Shown: positions 44,443 through 53,885, numbered from the stretch's first letter. The stretch is 64,000 nucleotides of DNA from Amycolatopsis tolypomycina (GCF_900105945.1 NZ_FNSO01000004.1:6886001-6950000), one strand, 5' to 3'. The notes: generated by a model from the letters alone, not told the origin. Made by a program: numbers and translations.

Positions 44443-45558
44443 GTGCGTATCGCCGTTCCCCGTGAGATCAAGAAGCACGAATACCGGGTGGCGCTGACCC
44501 CGGCGGGGGTGCACGAGCTGGCCGGCCGCGGGCACGACGTCTTCGTCGAGGCCGGCGCCGGGGCGGGCTCGTCCATCACCGACGAGGAGTACGTCGCCGC
44601 CGGCGCGAAGGTCCTCGCCACCGCCGACGAGACCTGGGCCGAGGGCGAGCTCGTCCTCAAGGTCAAGGAGCCCATCGCCGAGGAGTACGGCCGGCTCCGG
44701 CGCGACCAGGTCCTCTTCACCTACCTGCACATCGCCGCCGACCGCCCGCTGACCGACGCGCTGCTGGCCGCGGGCACGACCGCGATCGCCTACGAGACGG
44801 TGCAGACCGCGAACGGCGCGCTGCCGCTGCTGGCCCCGATGTCCGAGGTCGCGGGCCGGCTGGCCCCGCAGGTCGGCGCGTTCTCGCTGATGAAGCCGAG
44901 CGGCGGGCGCGGTGTCCTGCCCGGCGGCATCCCCGGCGTCCACCCGGCGCGCGTCGTCGTCATCGGCGGCGGCGTCGCGGGCCTCAACGCCGCCCGGGTC
45001 GCGCTCGGCCTCGGCTCGGACGTCGAGATCCTCGACACGAACGTCGACCGCCTCCGCCAGATCGACAACGACTTCGGCGGCCGCATCCGCACGGTGACGT
45101 CGAACCGGCTGTCGGTCGAGGAGTCCGTGCTGCAGGCGGACCTGGTCATCGGCGCGGTGCTGGTCCCCGGCGCGAAGGCGCCGAAGCTGGTCTCGAACGA
45201 ACTGGTCGCCCGCATGAAGCCGGGCAGCGTGCTCGTCGACATCGCGATCGACCAGGGCGGCTGCTTCGCCGACTCGCGCCCGACCACGCACGACGACCCG
45301 ACGTACACGGTGCACGAGTCGGTCTTCTACTGCGTCGCGAACATGCCGGGCGCGGTGCCCCGCACCTCGACGTACGGCCTCACGAACGTCACGCTGCCGT
45401 ACGCGGTCCAGCTGGCCGAGCACGGCTGGAAGCCCGCTCTCCAGGCCGACGCGGCACTGGCCAAGGGCCTCAACACGCACGACGGAGCCCTGACGAACGC
45501 CCCGGTGGCGCTGGCCCACGACCTGCCCCACACGCCCCTGGACACGGTCCTGGCCTGA
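44443..45558 (+). CDS. ald: Alanine dehydrogenase
   Basis: A 371-residue NAD-dependent alanine dehydrogenase interconverting alanine with pyruvate and ammonia. It begins [19 protein letters not shown]; the catalytic His is in [13 protein letters not shown], and [20 protein letters not shown] is the NAD fold. C-terminal [23 protein letters not shown] is diagnostic. GTG 44443 has a perfect AGGAGG six bases upstream. The divergent ~170-base upstream region contains a TGTCGT/ACGATGACA-like dyad that could bind an Lrp/AsnC-type regulator. Confidence 0.95.
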   Translation: MRIAVPREIKKHEYRVALTPAGVHELAGRGHDVFVEAGAGAGSSITDEEYVAAGAKVLATADETWAEGELVLKVKEPIAEEYGRLRRDQVLFTYLHIAADRPLTDALLAAGTTAIAYETVQTANGALPLLAPMSEVAGRLAPQVGAFSLMKPSGGRGVLPGGIPGVHPARVVVIGGGVAGLNAARVALGLGSDVEILDTNVDRLRQIDNDFGGRIRTVTSNRLSVEESVLQADLVIGAVLVPGAKAPKLVSNELVARMKPGSVLVDIAIDQGGCFADSRPTTHDDPTYTVHESVFYCVANMPGAVPRTSTYGLTNVTLPYAVQLAEHGWKPALQADAALAKGLNTHDGALTNAPVALAHDLPHTPLDTVLA

Positions 45559-45614
45559 CCCTTCTCCACGAGCGGGTTCCTGTCGCACCGCGGCAGGAGC
45601 CCGCTCTTCTTCGT

Positions 45615-46286
45615 TCAGGCGCTCGTCACGTGGTAACCGGCCCCCCGCACCGTCCGGATGGTCTCGGCCCCGAACGGCACGTCGATCTTCCGCCGCAGCG
45701 CACTGACGTGCACTTCCACCAGGTTGGCGGTCGCCGAAGCAGCGAAGTCCCAGAGGTTGTCGACCAGCTCCGCTTTGGTGACAACCTGCCCCGGCCGTTG
45801 CATGAGGTAGGCGAGCAGGGCGAACTCCTTACCGGTGAGGGCAATGTCAACCACGCCCCGCCGACACGTCCGCCCAGCCTGGTCAAGCTCAAGATCCCCC
45901 ACCCGAAGCACCCCGGCCCGAGTGGCACCCCCACGCCGGATGAGCGCGCGCAGCCGCGAAAGAAGAACCCCATACGAGAACGGCTTGGCCAGAAAGTCGT
46001 CAGCCCCGGTGTCAAGAGCCTCGATCTCGTCGTCTTCCCCATCCTTGGCGGTAAGCATGAGGATAGGAGTCCGGTTCCCCAGTTCCCGAAGCCGCCGACA
46101 AACACGAAAACCATTCAGCCCAGGCAGCATCACATCAAGCACAAGGGCGGCATAGGGATGCTCACCGGCGAACCAGAGGGCATCCCGCCCGTTGTGAGCA
46201 ACATCAACGGCGTACCCCTCAGCCTCAAGCCCAGCCCGCAGGGCATCAGCAAGCCGCCGTTCATCCTCAACGAGCAAGATCCGCAC
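45615..46286 (-). CDS. OmpR-family response regulator
   Basis: A 223-residue two-component response regulator. The receiver has acidic residues in VEDE, phospho-Asp in LVLDVMLPG and Lys in LAKPF; the C-terminal winged helix reads [22 protein letters not shown] to [15 protein letters not shown] 46286. No histidine kinase gene is adjacent: upstream is a gene-free stretch and then an IS element, so its partner is elsewhere or was lost. Codon usage includes unusually many A-ending codons for this genome. Confidence 0.92.
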   Translation of the reverse strand: MRILLVEDERRLADALRAGLEAEGYAVDVAHNGRDALWFAGEHPYAALVLDVMLPGLNGFRVCRRLRELGNRTPILMLTAKDGEDDEIEALDTGADDFLAKPFSYGVLLSRLRALIRRGGATRAGVLRVGDLELDQAGRTCRRGVVDIALTGKEFALLAYLMQRPGQVVTKAELVDNLWDFAASATANLVEVHVSALRRKIDVPFGAETIRTVRGAGYHVTSA

Positions 46287-46717
46287 CCACCAAACGATGC
46301 CACAGCAAGGCCCGGCCCCCGGGGCTCCGGCAGGGCTGGAACCACAGCGTGCGGCACCGTGGGGGTCCGGGGGGCTCGGCCCCCCGGGAGAGAGGACGAA
46401 GTCGACATGAGCGGCGAAGCCGCGATGCAGAGACGAAGGGGCGACCCGCTCAACCAGCCTGGGGGTCACTGGGAGCGGGCCGCCGAGTCCTAGCTTAGAG
46501 GGGTTCGGCGGACTTTGCGCCACCGGGTCGGCAAGTCGCACGAATTCTTTACCAAGTTGATCTGGCCGAAGATCACGAATCCTCTGGTCAGGGGCGTCGG
46601 GCCCGCCATCGGGCGGTAGCGGAAAGTGACGAAGGTCGCTCTCGGGTGTTCCGTGGGCGCGGTCGTCGCCGGTAGGGCAGGATGACGCCGCATCAGCGGG
46701 GAACGTTAGGGGACGGT
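46287..46717. other. Gene-free stretch left of the IS element
   Basis: 430 bases with no convincing gene. It contains a CCGGGGGG/CCCCCCGG hairpin at 46367-46387 flanked by GGGGGTCC, resembling a dispersed repeat, and the original ribosome site of the interrupted ABC gene (AGGGGA at 46708-46713). The promoter of that gene presumably lies here too. Confidence 0.5.
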
Positions 46718-46727
46718 ATGCACGACG
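46718..46727 (+). pseudogene. Severed 5' end of the ABC ATPase gene
   Basis: ATGCACGACG: the original start and first three codons, with AGGGGA four bases upstream. Removing the IS and one copy of the ACG duplication joins these bases in frame to 48009, reading MHDGSGRIVVQNLSKRF. Confidence 0.75.
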
Positions 46728-46794
46728 TGAGCTTCCCCCGGTTGTCCGGACACCTGACCTGAGATGACCGATGGTCACCAGGGAGGATGTTCCG

Positions 46795-47085
46795 ATGCCT
46801 GCACCACACCCGCCTGAGTTCCGTCAGCGCGCCGTCGAGCTGGCCCGCCTCGGCGACAAACCGGTCGCCGCGCTGGCCAAGGACCTGGGGATCAGCGAGT
46901 CCTGCCTGCGCAACTGGATGGCCCAGGCCGACGCCGACGAGAACGGCTCAACCACAAAGCTGACCAGTGCGGAGAAGAAGGAGCTTGCCGAGCTGCGCCG
47001 GAAGAACCGGCAGCTTGAGATGGAGAATGAGATCCTGAAACGCGCGGCGGCGTACTTCGCGCGGGAGAACATCCTCCCAAAGTAA
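46795..47085 (+). CDS. IS3 OrfA (HTH protein)
   Basis: A 96-residue IS3-type OrfA: PEFRQRAVELARLGDKPVAA, HTH LAKDLGISESCLRNWM and a leucine-zipper-like tail LRRKNRQLEMENEILKRAAAYF that mediates multimerisation. ATG 46795 has GGGAGG eight bases upstream. The stop follows directly on the slippery heptamer C CCA AAG (47076-47082). OrfA alone regulates; the fusion with OrfB is the transposase. Confidence 0.92.
   Translation: MPAPHPPEFRQRAVELARLGDKPVAALAKDLGISESCLRNWMAQADADENGSTTKLTSAEKKELAELRRKNRQLEMENEILKRAAAYFARENILPK
47076..47082 (+). promoter_or_regulatory. -1 frameshift slippery heptamer
   Basis: C_CCA_AAG read in the OrfA frame, right before TAA; slipping back one base gives CCC AAA and continues through VTFPLVCELAADGIDV into OrfB. 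Confidence 0.75.
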
Positions 47086-47132
47086 CCTTCCCGCTGGTCT
47101 GTGAACTCGCCGCGGACGGTATCGACGTCACG

Positions 47133-47966
47133 GTGGCCTGCCGGGTATTGAACGTGTCCCGCTCCGGATACTACGAATGGCGCGACCGGCCGCCCTCGAC
47201 CCGAGAGGCGGAGAACACGGTACTGCTGAAACACATCGAACAGATCCACGCCGATTCCCGCGGCACCTACGGCTCACCGCGCGTGCACGCCGAACTCATG
47301 CTCGGTCTGGGGATGCCGGTCAACCTCAAACGGGTCGAGCGGCTCATGCGCGAGGCCGGGATCCAGGGCCTCTACCGGCGCCGCCGGCACCACACCACAG
47401 TCCGTGACCCGGCCGGGCAACCCAGCGCCGACCTGGTCAACCGCCAGTTCACCGTCGACGCCCCGGACCGGTTGTGGATCACCGACATCACCGAACACCC
47501 CACCGAGGAGGGCCGGGTCTACTGCGCCGCGGTCATGGACGCCTATTCCCGGCTCATCATCGGCTGGTCCATCGCCGGCCATATGCGCACCGAACTGGTC
47601 ACCGACGCCCTCGGTATGGCCATCCTGCGCCGCCAGCCGGAAAACGACACCACCATTCTACATTCCGACCACGGCTCGCAATATACCTCGTGGGCATTCG
47701 GGCAACGTCTCCGCAATGCCGGACTGCTCGCGTCCATGGGCACAGTCGGCGACTGTTACGACAATGCCATGATGGAATCGTTCTGGGGCACTCTTCAGCT
47801 TGAACTTCTCGACTCGAGAACGTGGAAAAACCGAGACGAACTTGCCAATGCGATATTCGAATGGATAGAGTGCTGGTACAACCCGAAGCGGAGACATTCC
47901 AAGATCGGGATGCACAGCCCCGCCACGTTTGAGGCCCTCAACCAGCCACCACACGCGGCACCCTGA
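47133..47966 (+). CDS. IS3 OrfB (DDE transposase)
   Basis: The DDE integrase-like part, ~277 residues from a GTG at 47133 but normally made as an OrfAB fusion starting at the slip site. Catalytic residues are visible: Asp in LWITDITEHP, Asp in HSDHGSQYT and Glu in DNAMMESFWGTL. HTH_21-like ADSRGTYGSPRVHAEL precedes. C-terminal YNPKRRHSKIGMHSPATFE is typical of the family. No disruption seen. Confidence 0.93.
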   Translation: MACRVLNVSRSGYYEWRDRPPSTREAENTVLLKHIEQIHADSRGTYGSPRVHAELMLGLGMPVNLKRVERLMREAGIQGLYRRRRHHTTVRDPAGQPSADLVNRQFTVDAPDRLWITDITEHPTEEGRVYCAAVMDAYSRLIIGWSIAGHMRTELVTDALGMAILRRQPENDTTILHSDHGSQYTSWAFGQRLRNAGLLASMGTVGDCYDNAMMESFWGTLQLELLDSRTWKNRDELANAIFEWIECWYNPKRRHSKIGMHSPATFEALNQPPHAAP

Positions 47967-48022
47967 CCCCACACCCGCCGTGTCCGGCGAACGGGGGGAA
48001 GCTCAACGGCAGTGGCCGGATT

Positions 48023-49060
48023 GTGGTGCAGAACCTGAGCAAGCGGTTCGGCGCAGTGAACGCCGTGCAGAACCTGAGCTTCACGGTCGAACCGGGTTCG
48101 GTGACGGGTTTCCTGGGGCCGAACGGTGCCGGGAAGACGACGACTTTGCGCATGTTGCTCGGGTTGGTGGCGCCGACGTCGGGGTCGGCGACGATCAACG
48201 GGCGGCCGCACTCGCAGCTGGGGAATCCGGCGCGGGTGGTGGGCTCGGTTCTGGAGAACGAGGGTTTCCATCCGGGCCGGACGGCCCGCAACCACCTTCG
48301 GGTGTACGCGGCGGCCATCGGGGTGCCGGATCGGCGGGCGGACGAGGTGCTCGGCCTGGTGGGCCTGGGGAGTGCCGCGGATCGGAAGGCGGGCGGGTTC
48401 TCGCTCGGCATGCGGCAGCGGCTGGCGCTGGCGACGGCGTTGCTGGGTGATCCGCAGGTGCTGGTGCTGGACGAGCCGACGAACGGTCTCGACCCGGAGG
48501 GCATCCTGTGGCTGCGGAATTTCCTGCGTTCGTACGCGCGGGAGCAGCGGCGGACGGTGCTGGTGTCGAGTCACCTGCTCAACGAGGTCGAGCAGCTGAT
48601 CGACCAGGTGGTGATCATCAGCCAGGGTGTGACGCGCTACTACGGCCCGCTGGAGCAGCTGCGCAAGAGCCAGCAGTCGCGGGTGCTGGTGCAGCCTGCG
48701 GATCCGTCGGCGCTGGTGAAGGCGTTGCAGGACAACGGCATCGTCGGGGTTTCGCCGACGCCGGACGGACGGGTCGCGGTCGCCGGGTCGAGTGTGCAGC
48801 AGATCGGTGACATCGCCGCGAAGGCCGGGATCGCCGTCTACGGGATGCAGGAGGAGCACGCCGATCTGGAGCGGATGTTCTTCCAGCTGACGCAGGGTCA
48901 GTACACGGGCGCGCCGGGTCAGCCGCCGCCGGGGTATCCGCCGCAGCCGCAGTTCCAGGGCCCGCCGCCGGGGTATCCGCCGCAGCAGCAGCACTACCAG
49001 CAGGGCCCGCCGTCGGGTCCGCAGCAGCAACAGCAGTACTGGGGAGGACCGCAGCAGTGA
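48023..49060 (+). CDS. ABC-2 transporter ATP-binding protein, 5' end cut by the IS
   Basis: A 345-residue ATPase. Walker A GPNGAGKTTTLRML, signature FSLGMRQRLALATALL and Walker B VLVLDEPTNGLDPEG are intact. A ~50-residue tail of PPPGYPPQ repeats and Gln runs is unusual and may contact other cytoplasmic proteins. The IS3 insertion separated the gene from its ATG and ribosome site; the present frame starts at GTG 48023 or 48026 with only weak ribosome signals, losing eight residues. Expression may now come by readthrough from the IS, which has the same orientation. The stop overlaps the permease start. Confidence 0.85.
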   Translation: MVQNLSKRFGAVNAVQNLSFTVEPGSVTGFLGPNGAGKTTTLRMLLGLVAPTSGSATINGRPHSQLGNPARVVGSVLENEGFHPGRTARNHLRVYAAAIGVPDRRADEVLGLVGLGSAADRKAGGFSLGMRQRLALATALLGDPQVLVLDEPTNGLDPEGILWLRNFLRSYAREQRRTVLVSSHLLNEVEQLIDQVVIISQGVTRYYGPLEQLRKSQQSRVLVQPADPSALVKALQDNGIVGVSPTPDGRVAVAGSSVQQIGDIAAKAGIAVYGMQEEHADLERMFFQLTQGQYTGAPGQPPPGYPPQPQFQGPPPGYPPQQQHYQQGPPSGPQQQQQYWGGPQQ

Positions 49061-49941
49061 TGGGCAACCTGATCAAGGCGGAGTTCCGCAAGACGCTCTC
49101 GCTGAACACGTGGTGGGTGCTGCTGATCCCGCTGGCGCTGGTCGCGTTCTGGCTGACGTTCGTGTGGGGCAAGATCACGAACGACTTCGCGGACTACATC
49201 GGCGGGTCCGACGCTCGCGAGATCGCGGGCGCGGTCGGCCTGGACGCGAGCAAGCTGCCGGTCGGGCTGCTGGCGTTCGCGCACGGCGTGAACATCGCGC
49301 AGCTGATCCCCGGCCTGTTCGGCGTCTTCGCGCTGGCCGGCGAGTACCGGAGCAAGACGATCACGACGACGTTCCTGACGGCGCCGAACCGGGTCACCGC
49401 GCTGACCGCGAAGATGCTCACCTACGTCGGGTGGGGCGCGATCTACGGCCTGGTGAGCGCCGGTGTCTCGGCGATCGCGGTGATGGCCTCGGTCGATTCC
49501 GGGCGGTGGCCCAGCGCGGGCCAGTGGCTGGCTGCGCTCGGCGGGACGATCCTGGCCTCGGTGCTGGTGACGTTGTTCGGCATCGGGTTCGGCGCGGTGC
49601 TGCGCAACGTGCCGCTGGCCGTGGTGCTGTTCATCGTGTGGTTCCTGATCATCGAGAACGTCCTGGTCATCGCCCTCTGGGGCCCGGCCGACATCCTGGG
49701 CGGGATCCTGCCGAACGGCACCGCGAACGGGATCGTCGGCGGGATCGCGGCGGACGCGTTCGGGATCAACTCGCTCAACCTGCCGGGCGGCGTCGACCAC
49801 TGGTCGGCACTGGGCCTGCAGCTCGCGGCGGGTGCGCCGGGCGTGATCTCGTGGTGGGCGTCGGCGCTGATCTTCTTCGCGTGGACGATGGTCTTCTTCG
49901 GCCTCGGCTGGGCGGGCAACCAGAAGCGCGACATCACGTAG
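49057..49941 (+). CDS. ABC-2 transporter permease
   Basis: A 294-residue membrane protein with about six hydrophobic segments: MGNLIKAEFRKTLSLNTWWV start, YRSKTITTTFLTAPNRVTALTAK as the cytoplasmic ABC-2 loop, then VLFIVWFLIIENVLVIALWG and a late WWASALIFFAWTMVFFGLGW. Overlap with the ATPase stop (49057-49060) shows coupling. Probably exports a drug, lipid or signal; substrate unreadable. Confidence 0.88.
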   Translation: MMGNLIKAEFRKTLSLNTWWVLLIPLALVAFWLTFVWGKITNDFADYIGGSDAREIAGAVGLDASKLPVGLLAFAHGVNIAQLIPGLFGVFALAGEYRSKTITTTFLTAPNRVTALTAKMLTYVGWGAIYGLVSAGVSAIAVMASVDSGRWPSAGQWLAALGGTILASVLVTLFGIGFGAVLRNVPLAVVLFIVWFLIIENVLVIALWGPADILGGILPNGTANGIVGGIAADAFGINSLNLPGGVDHWSALGLQLAAGAPGVISWWASALIFFAWTMVFFGLGWAGNQKRDIT

Positions 49942-49954
49942 TTTTCCTTGTCCC

Positions 49955-49987
49955 GAAGGCCACCTCGAGCTGCTCGAGGTGGCCTTC
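49955..49987 (+). terminator. Terminator after the ABC-2 operon
   Basis: GAAGGCCACCTCGAG and CTCGAGGTGGCCTTC, a perfect 15-bp stem with a three-base loop, 13 bases after the stop. Confidence 0.85.
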
Positions 49988-50036
49988 GGTGCGTTCGGGG
50001 AAATATTTTGTCGGTGGTGGCGCTTACTGTCACAAC

Positions 50037-53000
50037 GTGACCACCGCACCGCCTCGCTCCCGTCAAGAGCTCCCACCCGCCGAGACGGCCGGCTGGATCC
50101 GCCGGCTGTCCGCCGCGGCGTGGGAGCACCGCGTGCTCGTCGTGCTGTCGCTGCTCGCGGCCGCGATCGGCGTCGGCGTGCAGGCCGCGAGCCCGCTGCT
50201 GGTGCGCACGGCGGTCGACGACGCGGTGGCCGGGCACACCGGCGGGCTGCCGGGGATCGCCGCCTTCCTGGCCGGGCTGCAGCTGGTCGCCTTCGGCACC
50301 GCGTTCGCGCGCCGCTACCTCGGCGGCAAGCTCGCCCTCGACGTCCAGCACGACCTGCGTCAGCGCGTCTTCAACGCCGTTTCGCGGCTGGACGGCGGCA
50401 AGCAGGACGCCCTGCGCACCGGCCAGGTCGCCTCGCGCGCGATCTCCGACCTGCAGCTGGTCACCAGCATCCTGATGCAGGTCCCGTTGTCGTTCGGCTC
50501 GGTGGTCTTCGCGCTGCTGTCGTTCGTCGCGATGCTGTGGCTGTCGCCGGTGCTGACGCTGATCGCGCTGGTCGTCACGCCGGCGGTCGGCATCATCGTG
50601 GCGCGCAGCCGCAAGCGCCTGTTCCCGGCGACGTGGTCGGCGCAGCAGCGCGCGGCGGACGTCGCGCAGCAGGTCGAAGAGACCGTCACCGGCGTCCGGG
50701 TGGTCAAGGGCTTCGGCCAGGAGTCCCGGGAAGTCTCGAAGCTGGAGGCGACCGCGCGCAAGCTGTTCGGGGAGCGGCTTCGCGCGGCGAAGCTGTCGGC
50801 GGTCCCCACGGCGACCACGGCGGCGCTGCCCGCCGCCGGCCAGGTCGCCGTGCTGGGCATCGGCGGTGTCCTCGCGCTCAACGGGTCCATCACGCTCGGC
50901 ACGTTCCTGGCCTTCGCCACCTACCTGGCGACGCTGATCGGCCCGGCCCGGATGCTGTCCGGGCTGGTCGTGCAGGCCCAGCTGACCCGCGCCGGCGCCG
51001 AGCGGGTCTACGAGCTGATCGACGCGCAGCCCGAGGTCGCCGACGCGCCGGACGCGCGGCCGCTGCCGGACGGCCCGCTGGGCGTGGAGCTCGACGGCGT
51101 CCGGTTCGGCTACACGCGCAGCGAGCCGGTGCTGGCCGGCCTTTCGGTCACCGCGAACCCGGGCGAGACCCTCGCACTGGTCGGCACCGCGGGCTCGGGG
51201 AAGTCCACGATCTCCCTGCTGCTGCCGCGGTTCTACGACGTGCACGAGGGTGCGGTGCGGGTCGGCGGCCTCGACGTCCGTGACGTGCCGCTGCGGCAGC
51301 TGCGGCAGGCGATCGGCGTGGTGTTCGAGGAGGCGTTCCTGTTCTCCTCCTCGATCCGCGACAACATCGCCTACGGCCGGCCGGACGCGACCGAGGAGGA
51401 GATCGTCGCGGCGGCTCGCGCGGCCGAAGCCGACAGCTTCATCCGGGCGCTGCCGGACGGCTACGAAACGCTGGTCGGCGAGCGCGGGCTCACGCTCTCC
51501 GGCGGCCAGCGGCAACGGCTCGGGCTGGCCAGGGCCCTGATCACCGACCCGCGGATCCTGATCCTGGACGACGCGACATCGGCCATCGACACCGTCACCG
51601 AGGCGGCGATCCACGACACGCTGCGCTCGGTCACGGCGAGCCGCACCACCCTGCTGATCGCGCACCGGCGGTCCACCCTCGCCCTGGCCGACCGGATCGC
51701 GGTCCTGGACGAGGGCCGCGTCGTCGACGTCGGCACCGAAGCCGAGCTGATGGCGCGCTGCCCGCTGTTCCGCGAACTGGTCGCGGGTCCGGGCGACGAC
51801 GTCGAAGAGAAGCACCGCTGCGAAGGCCTCGACTGCGGCCAGGACGGCGTCACGCCGGCGCTGTGGCCGCGGAACGAGAGTCACGACGAGGTCGACGCAC
51901 TGGCCGAGGCGGCGCGGATGCGCAGCGGCGACCCGAACAACAGCGGGTGGGTCGGCGGGGGCGGCGGGCTCGACGTGCCGCCGACCCCGGAGCTGATCGA
52001 GGGCGTGCGCAAGCTCCCGGCCGCCGTCGACGAGCCGCGGCTGCCGGGCGTCGACGTCACCGCGGCCGACCCTAAGTTCCGGCTGGCCGGGCTGCTGCGG
52101 CCGGTGCGCTGGCCACTGGCCGCGGTGATCGCGCTGGTGGCGGCGGACGCGCTGGCGTCGATCGCGCTGCCGGGGCTGTACCAGTTCGGCGTCGACCACG
52201 GCGTGCGCACCGGCGTCGAGTGGATGATCTGGCTGGCCGCCGGGATCGGGGCCGCGGTGATCGCCGCCGACTGGCTGGTGGTGTTCGCGCAGACGCGGCT
52301 GACGTCACGGGTCGGCGAAACCGTCCTGTACGCGCTGCGCGTCCGCAGCTACGCGCACCTGCAGCGGCTCGGGCTCGACTACTACGAGCGGGAGCTGTCC
52401 GGGAAGATCATGACCCGGATGACAACGGACGTCGACGCGCTCTCGACGTTCCTGCAGACCGGGCTGGCCACCGCGGTGGTCAGCGCGCTGACGCTGGTCG
52501 GGATCACCGGCGCGCTGCTGGTCACCGACGCCGGGCTGGCGCTGTACGCGCTCGCGATGGTGCCGGTGCTGGCGGTGGCCACGGTGATCTTCCGGCGGGC
52601 GTCGTCGAAGGCGTACCACGAGGCCCGCGAGCGGGTCAGCGTCGTGAACGCGGACATGCAGGAGAACGTCAGCGGGCTGCGGGTCGCGCAGGCGTACACG
52701 CGCGAAGACCGCTCCGCGGAGGCGTTCGCTTCGCGCAGCGACGACTACCGGCGCTCGCGGCTGCGGGCCCAGCGGTACGTGGCCACGTACTTCCCGCTGG
52801 TGGCGCTGCTGTCGGACCTGGCGACCACGACGGTGCTGGTGGCGGGCGCGAACCGCGTCTCGGCGGGCACGCTGTCGGCCGGTGTGCTGCTCGCCTTCCT
52901 GCTGTACCTGCAGCAGTTCTTCTCGCCGATCCAGCAGCTGTCGGCGGTGTTCGACGGCTACCAGCAGGCGCGCGTCGGCCTGGACCGGATCGGCGACCTG

Positions 53001-53783
53001 CTGCGCACGCCGACGTCGGTCCCGGCGGCCGAGAACGCGGTCGCGGTGCCGCCCCGGCTGCGCGGCGAGGTCTCGTTCAAGGAGGTCGGGTTCTCCTACG
53101 CGGGCGCCGAGACGCCGGCGCTGGCGGAGTTCTCGCTGGACGTCGCGGCCGGCGAGACGATCGCGCTGGTCGGGGCGACGGGCGCGGGCAAGTCGACGGC
53201 GGTGAAGCTGGTCGCGCGCTACTACGACGTCACCGGCGGCGAGGTCCGGATCGACGGCACGGACGTCCGCGAGTACGAGCTGGCCGGGCTCCGGCGCCGG
53301 ATGGGCGTGGTCCCGCAGGAGGCGCACCTGTTCTCGGGCACGGTGGCCGACAACGTCCGCTACGGCCGCCCGTCGGCCACGGACGCGGAGGTCGAGGCGG
53401 CGGTCCGCGCGGTGGGCGCGCTCGACGGCGTGGCGGCCCTGCCGTCGGGCTTCCTGCAGCCGGTGGGCGAGCGCGGCCGGTCGCTGTCGGCGGGCCAGCG
53501 CCAGCTGGTGGCCCTGGCCAGGGCCGAGCTGGTCGACCCGGACGTGTTGTTGCTGGACGAGGCCACCGCGGCCCTAGACCCCTCGACGGAGGCGGCGGTC
53601 CTGCGCGCGACGGAGACGGTCGCCCGCCGCCGCACCACGTTCGTGGTCGCCCACCGCCTGGCCACGGCGGCCCGCGCGGACCGCATCGTGGTCCTGGACC
53701 ACGGCCGCATAGTGGAAACCGGAACCCACGCCGAGCTCCTGTCCGCAGGCGGCCACTACGCCCGCCTCTGGTCCCTCGGCTGA
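50037..53783 (+). CDS. Fused ABC exporter (TMD-NBD-TMD-NBD), Rv0194-like
   Basis: A 1,248-residue multidrug-type exporter with two half-transporters fused in one chain. NBD1: Walker A GTAGSGKST, signature LSGGQRQRLGLARAL, Walker B ILILDDATSAID with Asp in the catalytic-Glu position. NBD2: GATGAGKST, signature LSAGQRQLVALAR, Walker B VLLLDEATAALD with Glu. Thus one degenerate and one normal ATP site, as in heterodimeric exporters. Each TMD has about six segments. Size and layout resemble mycobacterial Rv0194. GTG 50037 is used; a longer frame from 49110 is only open frame. Confidence 0.92.
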   Translation: MTTAPPRSRQELPPAETAGWIRRLSAAAWEHRVLVVLSLLAAAIGVGVQAASPLLVRTAVDDAVAGHTGGLPGIAAFLAGLQLVAFGTAFARRYLGGKLALDVQHDLRQRVFNAVSRLDGGKQDALRTGQVASRAISDLQLVTSILMQVPLSFGSVVFALLSFVAMLWLSPVLTLIALVVTPAVGIIVARSRKRLFPATWSAQQRAADVAQQVEETVTGVRVVKGFGQESREVSKLEATARKLFGERLRAAKLSAVPTATTAALPAAGQVAVLGIGGVLALNGSITLGTFLAFATYLATLIGPARMLSGLVVQAQLTRAGAERVYELIDAQPEVADAPDARPLPDGPLGVELDGVRFGYTRSEPVLAGLSVTANPGETLALVGTAGSGKSTISLLLPRFYDVHEGAVRVGGLDVRDVPLRQLRQAIGVVFEEAFLFSSSIRDNIAYGRPDATEEEIVAAARAAEADSFIRALPDGYETLVGERGLTLSGGQRQRLGLARALITDPRILILDDATSAIDTVTEAAIHDTLRSVTASRTTLLIAHRRSTLALADRIAVLDEGRVVDVGTEAELMARCPLFRELVAGPGDDVEEKHRCEGLDCGQDGVTPALWPRNESHDEVDALAEAARMRSGDPNNSGWVGGGGGLDVPPTPELIEGVRKLPAAVDEPRLPGVDVTAADPKFRLAGLLRPVRWPLAAVIALVAADALASIALPGLYQFGVDHGVRTGVEWMIWLAAGIGAAVIAADWLVVFAQTRLTSRVGETVLYALRVRSYAHLQRLGLDYYERELSGKIMTRMTTDVDALSTFLQTGLATAVVSALTLVGITGALLVTDAGLALYALAMVPVLAVATVIFRRASSKAYHEARERVSVVNADMQENVSGLRVAQAYTREDRSAEAFASRSDDYRRSRLRAQRYVATYFPLVALLSDLATTTVLVAGANRVSAGTLSAGVLLAFLLYLQQFFSPIQQLSAVFDGYQQARVGLDRIGDLLRTPTSVPAAENAVAVPPRLRGEVSFKEVGFSYAGAETPALAEFSLDVAAGETIALVGATGAGKSTAVKLVARYYDVTGGEVRIDGTDVREYELAGLRRRMGVVPQEAHLFSGTVADNVRYGRPSATDAEVEAAVRAVGALDGVAALPSGFLQPVGERGRSLSAGQRQLVALARAELVDPDVLLLDEATAALDPSTEAAVLRATETVARRRTTFVVAHRLATAARADRIVVLDHGRIVETGTHAELLSAGGHYARLWSLG

Positions 53784-53793
53784 CCCCGTAACC

Positions 53794-53885
53794 CGTGTGA
53801 TTGAAGCCGTAACTGGCGTGATCGGGGCCGTAACTCGCGAGTTCCGGCTTCAATCACGCGAGTTCCGGCTCCAATCACGCGTGTT
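53794..53885. repeat. Inverted and direct repeats of a CGTGATTGRAGCCG word
   Basis: Between two genes: CGTGTGATTGAAGCCGTAAC at 53794-53813, then inverted copies GTTCCGGCTTCAATCACGCG (~53841) and GTTCCGGCTCCAATCACGCG (~53862). A TCGCGA centre at 53834 gives dyad symmetry. Probably a terminator made of a dispersed genomic repeat. Confidence 0.65.

Larger units (their letters stand above)
46728..48005 (+). mobile_element. IS3-family insertion sequence, complete
   Basis: 1,278 bases with 26-base terminal inverted repeats matching at 23 positions: left 46728-46753 starts TGAGCTTCCCCCGGTTGTCC; right 47980-48005 is its inverse. A 3-base target duplication ACG stands at 46725-46727 and 48006-48008. 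Two overlapping transposase frames with a slippery site are intact, so the copy is likely active. Confidence 0.93.

Noticed and set aside
46310..46693. Gene remnants left of the IS element
   Set aside because: Short frames only, no family resemblance; the region is better explained as promoter plus dispersed hairpin repeat.
49110..50036. Very long exporter frame starting at 49110
   Set aside because: The part before 50037 is an out-of-frame shadow of the ABC-2 permease gene with Arg/Ala-rich nonsense composition.
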